In this document: positions 1 through 5,762 of the stretch, piece after piece
Position numbering within the stretch: the stretch's first letter is position 1
Layout: each line of letters opens with the position of its first letter
Assembly (NCBI GenBank): GCA_945965245.1
Contig: CAMFNC010000106.1
Location: 1-6,791, forward strand
Reading direction: 5' to 3'
Source: an uncultured Porphyromonas sp.
GTDB taxonomy: Bacteria > Bacteroidota > Bacteroidia > Bacteroidales > Porphyromonadaceae
DNA: 6,791 bases
Made by a program: the position numbers and the translations under genes
Notes under the pieces: model-generated
Told to the model about the DNA's origin: nothing
The model's database searches: none
Seen by the model: the letters and a program-made list of their open reading frames with translations, nothing else

Positions 1-210
1 GCAGATAAGGTACTGCTGCGAAAGAGAGCTATCATAGAAACCATTAACGATGAACTAAAAAACATTGCCCAAATAGAACATTCCCGTCATCGGTCTTTTG
101 AGAATTTTATAGTCAATTTGCTCGGTGGAATTGCGGCTTATTGTCTGTTTCCAAAGAAGCCATGTATCAATGTTGAAAGAACTGTAGATACACAGCTTAT
201 GTTATTTTAA
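1..210 (+). CDS. IS982-family transposase, C-terminal part (5' end outside window)
   Basis: Reading frame 1 is open from the first base to a TAA at 208-210, giving 69 residues. It contains KVLLRKRAIIETINDELKN, IEHSRHRSFENF and NLLGGIAAYCLFP, which I recognise as the conserved C-terminal end of IS982-family DDE transposases; the glutamate in IIETINDELK is probably the last residue of the catalytic triad. The protein would cut and join the ends of its own insertion sequence. Only the end of the gene is present, so whether the element is intact cannot be judged. It points toward the unknown gene at 547. The family call rests on recognised motifs rather than a search; the residue-level role of the glutamate is family knowledge. 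Confidence 0.85.
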   Translation, partial: ADKVLLRKRAIIETINDELKNIAQIEHSRHRSFENFIVNLLGGIAAYCLFPKKPCINVERTVDTQLMLF

Positions 211-227
211 ATTCGTCGAACTCACGT
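211..227. repeat. Probable right terminal inverted repeat of the IS982-family element
   Basis: The 17 bases directly after the transposase stop read attcgtcgaactcacgt. They are placed where the terminal repeat of a compact insertion sequence is expected. The partner repeat is not in the window, so this is an inference from location. Confidence 0.4.
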
Positions 228-464
228 TAATTATATCCTTTTCTTATCCCCTCTTTAGGGTATTTGACAAATATCGGAATGAAGCAAAACAACTTTTGTT
301 TCTTTCATCCTGGCACAAAACTCTTGCCATTGGTCATAATATAAAATATCTAATGAGGGATGTTACACCCAAAATGAATGATAATACCCCCAATATTATT
401 GGTCAAAGATGCAGATGAAATGATATTACGCGGTGATTTTAATAATTCCGAATGCAGCCTGTTT
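228..464. other. AT-rich intergenic stretch without a recognisable gene
   Basis: Between the insertion-sequence end and the promoter at 465 I see no convincing gene on either strand. The longest open stretch on the + strand (378-503, 41 codons) resembles no family I know and runs through the promoter. A small CCCC...GGG hairpin-like motif lies near 248-260. The sequence is clearly more AT-rich than the genes downstream, which fits a non-coding spacer or decayed DNA next to a mobile element. Confidence 0.5.
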
Positions 465-496
465 TTTGAAAACACTCGGTTAAATCACTATCTTTG
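465..496 (+). promoter_or_regulatory. Bacteroidota-type promoter for the unknown gene and rsmI
   Basis: TTTG at 465-468 and TATCTTTG at 489-496 match the -33 (TTTG) and -7 (TAnnTTTG) elements of the Bacteroidota primary sigma factor, with 20 nt between them, which is the expected spacing. Transcription would begin near 503. This decides the start of the next gene: an upstream ATG-like codon at 496 falls inside the -7 element, so the ATG at 547 is used, leaving a leader of about 45 nt. No other promoter is visible before rsmI, so the two genes are probably transcribed together. Confidence 0.7.
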
Positions 497-546
497 TGTG
501 TAATAGAGGGTTATCCCCTCACATTGTCTTATTTGTGAATTACAAT

Positions 547-987
547 ATGCCACATACAGACCTGACATATCGTCTCAGCGAAATAGAAGAGATGCTGATG
601 CTCCACAAACCGTCTGGCAGCGAATGGAATGAATCATTATGCCGTGCGGCACACATCCTACAGTTGCTCACCGAACCATTGAGCCACCCTCGCATCGCTA
701 CCGAAGAGACTGACATACCCAAACAACCGACCGCCACCGCCATATCACCGACACGAGCGCGGTTCGACCTCCGCCAGCGAGTTTCGGTAATGGATTATTA
801 CCGCTATCTGCGCGAATTCTTTGCCGATGATTTATCGGCCTTGCAGGCTTTCGAGCTGCATATTTCCGAAGCAGAACGCATGGATATGGCAGAAGATGTG
901 TTGCGCTCCGTGGTGCGGGCAAGTGGTACGGACGAAGAAACGGCTCAGGCATTCCGCCTTGTGGTGAGCCAATATTACTGTGAATAA
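547..987 (+). CDS. Unknown 146-residue protein upstream of rsmI
   Basis: I do not recognise the family. From the ATG at 547 the protein has 146 residues, is acidic, and carries no signal peptide or membrane segment, so it is probably cytoplasmic. It appears to have two helical parts: residues about 1-45 (LTYRLSEIEEMLMLH and following) and about 75-146, which includes MDYYRYLREFFADDLSALQAF. A Pro/Thr/Ala-rich linker at about 55-70 separates them. The frame could be extended upstream to 496, but that start lies inside the promoter. The TAA ends 12 nt before rsmI, so the two are very probably co-transcribed. Codon use and base composition match rsmI rather than the AT-rich sequence upstream, which supports a real gene. 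The function is unknown; its only contextual hint is the link with rsmI. Confidence 0.75.
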   Translation: MPHTDLTYRLSEIEEMLMLHKPSGSEWNESLCRAAHILQLLTEPLSHPRIATEETDIPKQPTATAISPTRARFDLRQRVSVMDYYRYLREFFADDLSALQAFELHISEAERMDMAEDVLRSVVRASGTDEETAQAFRLVVSQYYCE

Positions 988-999
988 TCTCCCTACAAT

Positions 1000-1695
1000 A
1001 TGAGTAAACTGACCGTAGTGCCCACACCGGTGGGTAATCTGGAAGACATTACGCTGCGTGCGTTAAACGTGCTACGTAGCTGCGATACCATTCTGGCCGA
1101 GGATACCCGTACCACCGCCGTGCTGCTCAATCATTACGGAATACGCAAACCGCTGCAAAGCCACCATAAGTTCAACGAACATCAGACCTGCCACAGCATA
1201 GCACGGCGCATAGCCGATGGCGAGTGGATAGCCTTGGTCAGCGATGCCGGCACGCCGGGCATCAGCGATCCCGGATTTATGTTGGTACGTGCCTGTGTGG
1301 AATTGGGCGTGGAAGTGGAGTGCCTGCCCGGAGCCACGGCTTTTGTGCCAGCATTGGTTATGTCAGGGCTACCCACCGATCACTTTGTATTCGAGGGTTT
1401 TCTGCCGCCCAAAAAGGGCAGGCAAACCCGCATGGCGGAATTAGCCGCCCTGAAGCGAACGGTGGTTTTCTATGAATCGCCCTTTCGGGTGGTCAAGACC
1501 TTGCAACAGTTGATAGAGCATTTCGGTGCCGATTGTCCGGCTGCCGCCTGCCGCGAAATCAGTAAGAAATTTGAAGAAACCGTGCGTGGCTCATTGGCAG
1601 AAATGGTTGCACACTTCACAGAGCAGCTCCCCAAAGGTGAGTTTGTGCTGGTGGTGGGCAAAAGTGAGCCGACACCGAAAGCTGCCGACGAATAA
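1000..1695 (+). CDS. rsmI: 16S rRNA (cytidine-1402 2'-O)-methyltransferase RsmI
   Basis: RsmI uses S-adenosylmethionine to 2'-O-methylate C1402 of 16S rRNA in the decoding centre of the small ribosomal subunit; RsmH methylates N4 of the same base. The 231-residue protein has the hallmarks of the SAM-dependent tetrapyrrole-methylase fold: VPTPVGNLEDITLRA at 7-21, AEDTRTTAVLLNHYGI at 33-48, the glycine-rich LVSDAGTPGISDPG at 79-92, LPGATAFVPALVMSGLP at 109-125, FEGFLPPKKGRQ at 131-142, and FYESPFRV at 157-164. The C-terminal extension seen in the 286-residue E. coli enzyme is missing; short forms of this length are, as I recall, usual in Bacteroidota. It follows the unknown gene by 12 nt and ends at the convergent terminator region. 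Identification is secure. Confidence 0.96.
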   Translation: MSKLTVVPTPVGNLEDITLRALNVLRSCDTILAEDTRTTAVLLNHYGIRKPLQSHHKFNEHQTCHSIARRIADGEWIALVSDAGTPGISDPGFMLVRACVELGVEVECLPGATAFVPALVMSGLPTDHFVFEGFLPPKKGRQTRMAELAALKRTVVFYESPFRVVKTLQQLIEHFGADCPAAACREISKKFEETVRGSLAEMVAHFTEQLPKGEFVLVVGKSEPTPKAADE

Positions 1696-1719
1696 ACCTT
1701 GCCACTCCTCCAAACAAAA

Positions 1720-1756
1720 AAGGCTGCACTCTCCACCAATGGGAAGGTGCAGCCTT
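1720..1756 (-). terminator. Hairpin terminator between convergent rsmI and pth units
   Basis: A perfect 10-bp stem joins AAGGCTGCAC (1720-1729) with GTGCAGCCTT (1747-1756); the 17-nt loop can pair further through CC/GG. Read on the minus strand the hairpin is followed by a U-tract (six A's on the plus strand at 1716-1721, then GTTTG), the pattern of an intrinsic terminator for the leftward pth transcript. Read on the plus strand the following bases are ttgatgttta, a weaker tract, so it may also stop rsmI transcription but less efficiently. It lies about 240 nt beyond the pth stop and 25 nt beyond the rsmI stop. Confidence 0.75.
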
Positions 1757-1790
1757 GATGTTTAATCCAAGCTCACAAGCGTTAGCAAGA

Positions 1791-1929
1791 CCCTCTTCTT
1801 TGAGGAGGTGGTACATGAAGCCCGAAAGGCGAATGTGACGGAGATGGTATGTGGCGCAAGCATGGCAAATCACATTCGCCAACCCGATACCACCCCACCG
1901 GGCGTTGCCCGGCTACCCCTCCAAAGGGG
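1791..1929. repeat. Palindromic REP-like element in the convergent intergenic gap
   Basis: This stretch is an imperfect inverted repeat. GGCGAATGTG (1828-1837) pairs exactly with CACATTCGCC (1871-1880) around a 33-nt centre, and GGTGGTA (1807-1813 region) pairs with TACCACC (1888-1894 region). Each end carries a small hairpin with a 6-nt loop: CCTC/GAGG at 1792-1805 and CCCC/GGGG at 1916-1929. The right arm has an additional perfect hairpin, CCGGGC-GTT-GCCCGG, at 1898-1912. The whole could fold into a branched structure of about 140 nt. It has no convincing reading frame. The design and its position between convergent genes resemble REP-like or MITE-like repeats in other bacteria; copy number cannot be judged from a single copy here. 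Confidence 0.6.
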
Positions 1930-1994
1930 CATTTCACTCTCGAAGCATACCCCGTTTCCGATATCAAATATCACTTCATTATAAGTAAATGGGG

Positions 1995-2558
1995 CTATTT
2001 CTTATTGAATTGATTCATGGTGCGAGCGATGCCTTGGAGACAGAAACTATGCACAATATCCACGGTGTGCTCGGCTAATGCCGGTATTTGCTCTTCCTCT
2101 TCGGGCGTAAAATGCCCCAGTACGAAGTCTATCTGACCGCCATGCGGATAGTCACTGCCCAACCCGAAACGCAGTCGGGCATATTGCTGTGTACCCAGCA
2201 TGGCGGCAATGTTTTTCAGTCCGTTGTGTCCGGCATCACTGCCATTGCCTTTGAGCCGCAATGAACCGAACGGCAGGGCAAGGTCGTCCACCAAAATCAG
2301 AATATTCGCCAAAGCGATATTCTCTTTTTTCATCCAGTATCGCACCGCCTCACCACTCAAGTTCATGTAAGTGGAAGGTTTGAGCAGAATGAGTTCGGCG
2401 TTTTTGACCCGACAGCGGGCAATGGCTCCATAGCGGTCGTCCGCGAACTCCACACCTGCTTGAGCCGCCACGGCATTGATTAGCGTAAATCCGACATTGT
2501 GGCGTGTACCCCAATACTCGGAGCCTATATTACCTAAACCTACGATTAAGTATTTCAT
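1995..2558 (-). CDS. pth: Peptidyl-tRNA hydrolase
   Basis: Pth releases tRNA from peptidyl-tRNAs that drop off ribosomes, an essential recycling step in the cytoplasm. The 187-residue length is normal. Expected residues are in place: GLGN with N10 at 7-10, Y15, the catalytic H20 in TRHNVGF (18-24), KPSTYMN with N66 at 60-66, the acidic VDDLALPFG with D91 at 90-98 (HDDLDLP in many homologues), GHNGLKN with N112 at 110-116, and RLRFGLG at 128-134. These match N10, H20, N68, D93 and N114 of E. coli Pth with a two-residue offset. It is the last gene of the leftward run, starting 25 nt after the second lysO part. The rplY (L25) gene that often neighbours pth in related bacteria is absent here. Confidence 0.96.
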   Translation of the reverse strand: MKYLIVGLGNIGSEYWGTRHNVGFTLINAVAAQAGVEFADDRYGAIARCRVKNAELILLKPSTYMNLSGEAVRYWMKKENIALANILILVDDLALPFGSLRLKGNGSDAGHNGLKNIAAMLGTQQYARLRFGLGSDYPHGGQIDFVLGHFTPEEEEQIPALAEHTVDIVHSFCLQGIARTMNQFNKK

Positions 2559-2583
2559 TGGATTTTATATAATTTGCTATCTA

Positions 2584-3183
2584 TCAAAAGAGTAAGAAAA
2601 GTGACACGAAGAAAGGCACACTGAGGTCGCACAGCACACCGTGAAAAATAGAGAGGGCGGCATATCCCGTGCCGGAGGTATGCACCACAATGGGCAATGT
2701 GGTATCTGCCGTGGTGGCTCCGCCTGCCGCAATGGGAGACAATGGACCGAAAAAGCGGACAAGCAGTGGTGCTCCCAACAAAGTGAACAGTTCCCGAAAG
2801 ACATTAGTCAGCAATGCCACAGCTCCCAGCTCGGCACCCCGAACTTCCGAAATCAGCACACTGCTAAGCGAGTAATAACCCAAACCTGAGCCGATGGCAA
2901 GGTAATCCGAAAGTCGCCACGTGCCCATCAGCATAAAACAGAGGACAGCCCCCACTGCCGTGCCCGTGATGGTCCCAAGGGGCAATAGATAATAGCGGTA
3001 ATCCATCTGTGCCATGCCTCGCAATTTATCGGGTTTGCAGCCGATATTCATACCCACGCATGCCATCAGGAGGATTAAGATCAGACGTGTTATCTGCCCG
3101 ATGAGCATCGGGTCGAACGAATTAAATCGCCCCACGAATACACCCAGCACAAAACAACCTACTATAATCAGCGACGACCTCAT
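2584..3183 (-). CDS. LysO-family lysine exporter, C-terminal component
   Basis: The 199-residue membrane protein matches the C-terminal two thirds of E. coli LysO (YbjE), an inner-membrane exporter of L-lysine. Visible family features are GLGYYSLSSVLISE at 100-113, TNVFREL at 126-132 with E131 in the position of the functional glutamate of LysO, GGATTADTTLP at 154-164, and a HG...VP helix end at 181-190. Hydrophobic segments lie at about 4-18, 31-47, 66-85, 93-112, 117-145 and 173-199. The start at 3183 is chosen because its ATG overlaps the TGA of the upstream component (ATGA), and because the protein then begins directly with its first membrane helix; an upstream in-frame start at 3240 would add a polar stretch read through the partner gene. 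Together with that partner it makes 298 residues, the size of single-chain LysO. Confidence 0.88.
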   Translation of the reverse strand: MRSSLIIVGCFVLGVFVGRFNSFDPMLIGQITRLILILLMACVGMNIGCKPDKLRGMAQMDYRYYLLPLGTITGTAVGAVLCFMLMGTWRLSDYLAIGSGLGYYSLSSVLISEVRGAELGAVALLTNVFRELFTLLGAPLLVRFFGPLSPIAAGGATTADTTLPIVVHTSGTGYAALSIFHGVLCDLSVPFFVSLFLLF

Positions 3184-3479
3184 GATACCGGCTTGTTTTT
3201 CGTTTTTCCTTTGTTGCGCACCACACGCCACAGCCCCCATGCCGCCAGCATGGCTCCCAAAGTGGTGCAGAATGCCAATAGAACGGCCTTATAGCCCAAT
3301 ACATGAAAAGATGCCAAAATATTTTCATCACCCCCGACTTCTATTCCGATGAGAAAGAGGAGCAGGCAGACCCAGAGCATGATGAGATTGTCCAGCCACA
3401 GCATAGCCTTGCGTCGGAGCAGAAACCCTATACCGATGCCGACAAGTATGGAAAGAATGAGAATAAGAATTAATGACAT
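3180..3479 (-). CDS. LysO-family lysine exporter, N-terminal component
   Basis: This 99-residue protein corresponds to the N-terminal third of LysO (Lys_export domain, formerly DUF340). It has three hydrophobic segments at about 2-21, 30-47 and 60-84. The conserved LLFLIGIEVGGDENI motif spans 40-54; D51 lies where E. coli LysO has its functional aspartate (FLDN). It ends in a short basic cytoplasmic tail (RNKGKTKNK). Alone it is too small to be a transporter, and its ATGA overlap with the following gene indicates coordinated synthesis of the two halves, which presumably assemble into one exporter. It starts 27 nt after yraN. The split appears natural rather than a frameshift, because both pieces have sensible ends. 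Confidence 0.85.
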   Translation of the reverse strand: MSLILILILSILVGIGIGFLLRRKAMLWLDNLIMLWVCLLLFLIGIEVGGDENILASFHVLGYKAVLLAFCTTLGAMLAAWGLWRVVRNKGKTKNKPVS

Positions 3480-3506
3480 GATTATGAAATGCTGAAAGAG
3501 CAGGTA

Positions 3507-3938
3507 TCAGATTGTTTTGCGGCGTGACGAGGGGCGCACATATCTGCGAGGCAAACTACTGCGCACGCCCATCAGCGGAGCCCGAAAAGCGTCACGGATA
3601 TGTTCGCAGGACGTTATCCGACCGGCGACATCGGTTTCCACTGCCACCAAATCGAAGCGTACCCGCAGCTCCGGTGCATACATGCGGGCATATACATTGC
3701 CGGCCAACACCAAATTTTTGATTTTAGGACGGTGCACCGATTCGCGAGCCTTGACCACGGCATTCTCTTGTCGCGTCTTAACTTCCACGATAACCAGCTC
3801 TCCACCATCTTGCGCTATGATATCTATTTCTCGATGCTCGCAAAACCAATTTTTTTCCAGGATACGGTATCCCTTATCTTCCAGCATTCGGCAGGCTACC
3901 TCCTCACCCAATTGACCCTTCTCAAGATGTGATGCCAT
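3507..3938 (-). CDS. YraN family (UPF0102) nuclease-like protein
   Basis: The 143-residue protein shows the UPF0102/YraN pattern: GQLGEEVACRMLEDKGYRILEKN with E12 at 8-30, REIDIIAQDGGELVIVEVKTR at 36-56, including E37-I38-D39 and E52-V53-K54, and later RFDLVAV at 94-100. The spaced E, D and EVK residues are those of the restriction-endonuclease-like fold, suggesting a metal-dependent nuclease; the biological role of YraN proteins is not established. The usual GEID reads REID here (R36). The last 20 residues are strongly basic (RRYVRPSSRRK) and may contact nucleic acid. The start at 3938 lies 43 nt inside the upstream gene; it is kept because the next methionine (residue 18) would delete the conserved GxxGE motif. 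Confidence 0.92.
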   Translation of the reverse strand: MASHLEKGQLGEEVACRMLEDKGYRILEKNWFCEHREIDIIAQDGGELVIVEVKTRQENAVVKARESVHRPKIKNLVLAGNVYARMYAPELRVRFDLVAVETDVAGRITSCEHIRDAFRAPLMGVRSSLPRRYVRPSSRRKTI

Positions 3939-4891
3939 ATTCTGCGTCTGCGTTCTTTGGTAATACTGAAAGTAAGGATGTGACGTTCGCGCTTTTCGTC
4001 CAGAATTTGATCAATTTGTATCAGAATACCGGTTTCCTCCACCATACCGAACTCATGATTGATGGCCGTACCAAACGACCTCATATTGGGCGAAAGTGAC
4101 ATATAAGCATTTACCAGTGGCGGTATATTGACTCCCAACTGACGCACTTCTTTATTCAAAGAGCGATAACTGGCACGGAAATTATCGTCACTAAATACAC
4201 GGCGTATATCCTCTTCCGGCAGCTCAATGGGCAGCGGCTCCATTGGTTTAATCAGCCCTTCGGGGTCGGCAAAAAACTTTTGGATGAAATAAAGAATCAG
4301 ATTGCGAGCCCGACGATTATAATTGCCATACATAGTCACCTTGCCATAGAAATACTTCACTTCCGGATTGAGCACCGTGAGCGCACCTAAGCCATCCCAC
4401 AGATTGTCCAACGCAAACATAGACTTGGTACCCATGCGGGTGGATTGGTAAGGTAGCGATACGAACGAACGCCCCAGTTCTACTGTATAGGGCAAATATT
4501 CCTTCATGAATTTGGGGCTGAAATCAAACATCTCCGCTGTGGCCAGTTTGGGTTTGCCATTTTCCTCTATCTCCACTTCCGAACCATAGATAAAACGATA
4601 ACCGCCCAAGATGGCCTGTTCCGAGGGATCCCACACGATTAACTGCGTATAGCCCTTGGGGTCGAGGTCGAATTCATCCAAATCCACTTCTTTGCCCGTG
4701 CCGCCACCATAGAAGCGAAAAGCCTCTTCGCGCAAGCGCCCCACCTCACGCATGGTATTGGGAGCCTCGTCTGCCTTGAAAATATAAATTTCATTGCCCG
4801 CCTTATTGGTGGTGCGCAGCAACAAGTCATCTGTCAGCTCTTTGCGGATAAGCGCGGTATCCACAGGGGGTATAATCGGTTGTTCTTTCAT
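3896..4891 (-). CDS. GNAT-type N-acyltransferase, OlsB/GlsB-like ("hemolysin" family)
   Basis: This 331-residue protein belongs to the Acetyltransf_5 branch of GNAT proteins, often mislabelled putative hemolysin. OlsB (ornithine N-acyltransferase) is in this group. The Bacteroides homologue GlsB attaches a 3-hydroxy fatty acid to the amino group of glycine in the first step of glycine-lipid synthesis. Family features are EVGRLREEAFRFYGGGTG at 49-66, ILGGYRFIYG at 94-103, TVELGRSFV at 136-144, and YFYGKVTMYGNYNRRAR at 180-196. The C-terminal 100 residues are less conserved and end in a basic segment. It lies 43 nt after the PlsC-like gene, matching the glsA/glsB pairing. The substrate is inferred from the family and neighbour: glycine is most likely, and ornithine is possible. 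No signal peptide is present; it probably acts at the inner face of the inner membrane. Confidence 0.82.
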   Translation of the reverse strand: MKEQPIIPPVDTALIRKELTDDLLLRTTNKAGNEIYIFKADEAPNTMREVGRLREEAFRFYGGGTGKEVDLDEFDLDPKGYTQLIVWDPSEQAILGGYRFIYGSEVEIEENGKPKLATAEMFDFSPKFMKEYLPYTVELGRSFVSLPYQSTRMGTKSMFALDNLWDGLGALTVLNPEVKYFYGKVTMYGNYNRRARNLILYFIQKFFADPEGLIKPMEPLPIELPEEDIRRVFSDDNFRASYRSLNKEVRQLGVNIPPLVNAYMSLSPNMRSFGTAINHEFGMVEETGILIQIDQILDEKRERHILTFSITKERRRRIWHHILRRVNWVRR

Positions 4892-4934
4892 CAGAAGACC
4901 ATTTCTTGTTTGATGTCAAAATGTAATAGAGTCG

Positions 4935-5741
4935 CTACTTCTGGCTCATATTATGCACTAATATACGTATTTCTCCGGCTAATTCCTGCGGTTTGCGTTT
5001 GGACGCCTTCAGACTTTGCCAGGAAATGGGTTTCCCCACTATTACCCGGTAGTGTTTTCCCTTGGATTTGAACATTTCGTCCGGCAATAGCACCGTGCCC
5101 ACATTGAACTTCAGTCCCACTTTCTTGCGCAGATATTCCAGCATATAGAAATGTCGCGAGTTCAGACCATCGAAATAGAGTGGCACAATGTCACGCTCGT
5201 ATTGAATGGCGTGCTGCACAAAGCTCTTTTTCCACTCCAAATCCTGAATGCGACCATTAATGTAACGCGAACATAATCCGGCCGGAAAAGTGCCCAGCGG
5301 AGTATTGCCGGCCAATACCTCCTGCATCTTCAAGATGGACTCGCGGTGCTGACTGCCGTATTTATTCACCGGCAAAAAGACCGAACGAAGTGGTTCCAGA
5401 TGATACAGCATATCATTGACAACGTAACGTACATCGCCATACTGATGAAACAGTGCGTGCGACAGACAGATGCCATCCAATCCGCCGAGCGGATGATTGC
5501 ATGCAAAAATACCACGCCCATCGGCTGGCAGATTTTCCTTATCCACCCATTCCACATGGATATCGAAATACTGCATCAGCGCATCCAAAAAGTCGCCGCC
5601 CTCCAAATGACCGTAAGTGCGCAGCACATAATTGATCTCGTTCTGGTGAATCAGCCGTTCCACCAACCGCGAAGCAAACTTGGGGAGAGGTTTGCCGTGT
5701 CGCATATTTACGATGATGTCGGCTATATTGATTTCTTTCAT
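4935..5741 (-). CDS. PlsC-like O-acyltransferase, OlsA/GlsA-like
   Basis: This 268-residue protein is a lysophospholipid-acyltransferase-type enzyme of the group paired with OlsB/GlsB proteins. In Bacteroides, GlsA esterifies the hydroxyl of the N-acylated glycine made by GlsB; that is the predicted job here. CNHPLGGLDG at 81-90 carries the catalytic histidine H83 with D89, so the spacing is HX5D rather than the HX4D of PlsC. The block at 152-155 reads FPAG instead of FPEG. Both variants also occur, as I recall, in this subfamily. YVVNDMLYHLEPLRSVFLPVN (106-126, listed here in part) is the substrate-side region following the active site. No clear signal peptide or long membrane helix is present, so it is probably peripheral to the inner membrane. 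It starts 21 nt after kdsA. Confidence 0.83.
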   Translation of the reverse strand: MKEINIADIIVNMRHGKPLPKFASRLVERLIHQNEINYVLRTYGHLEGGDFLDALMQYFDIHVEWVDKENLPADGRGIFACNHPLGGLDGICLSHALFHQYGDVRYVVNDMLYHLEPLRSVFLPVNKYGSQHRESILKMQEVLAGNTPLGTFPAGLCSRYINGRIQDLEWKKSFVQHAIQYERDIVPLYFDGLNSRHFYMLEYLRKKVGLKFNVGTVLLPDEMFKSKGKHYRVIVGKPISWQSLKASKRKPQELAGEIRILVHNMSQK

Positions 5742-5762
5742 AAATCTTGTGATGGTTAAGGA

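Larger units (their letters stand above)
1..227 (+). mobile_element. Right end of an IS982-family insertion sequence
   Basis: The transposase reading frame stops at 210 and a plausible right terminal inverted repeat, reading ACGTGAGTTCGACGAAT from the outside in, occupies 211-227. Many insertion sequences of this family keep their terminal repeat directly after the transposase stop codon. The left end and the target duplication lie outside the window, so the boundary at 227 is inferred from position and general appearance and could be off by several bases. Confidence 0.6.

Noticed and set aside
238..262. CCCCTCTTTAGGG motif as a second copy of the palindromic element at 1791-1929
   Set aside because: Only a short hairpin-like core is similar and no flanking arms match, so it is too little to call a repeat copy.
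378..503. 41-codon open stretch on the plus strand
   Set aside because: It resembles no known family, lies in AT-rich spacer, and runs through the promoter; its length is compatible with chance.
496..546. Upstream in-frame start that would lengthen the unknown protein by 17 residues
   Set aside because: The start would overlap the last base of the -7 promoter element (489-496) and lie upstream of the predicted transcription start near 503.
698..1027. 109-codon minus-strand open frame across the unknown gene and the rsmI start
   Set aside because: It is antisense to supported coding sequence, shows no family motif, and is rich in Arg/Pro/Ser as expected of a shadow frame.
1782..1967. 61-codon minus-strand open frame across the palindromic element
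   Set aside because: It follows the repeat structure, is Pro/Gly/Ser-rich and matches no family.
3180..3240. Frameshift mutation breaking a single lysO gene
   Set aside because: The two parts have a precise ATGA junction, sensible ends and a combined normal length, and split LysO is, as I recall, the usual form in this phylum.
3517..3915. 132-codon plus-strand open frame opposite yraN
   Set aside because: The yraN frame has clear family motifs; the opposite frame is a compositional shadow rich in Ser/Thr/Arg.
5346..5759. 137-codon plus-strand open frame opposite the PlsC-like gene
   Set aside because: It is antisense to a well-supported enzyme and has no recognisable domain.
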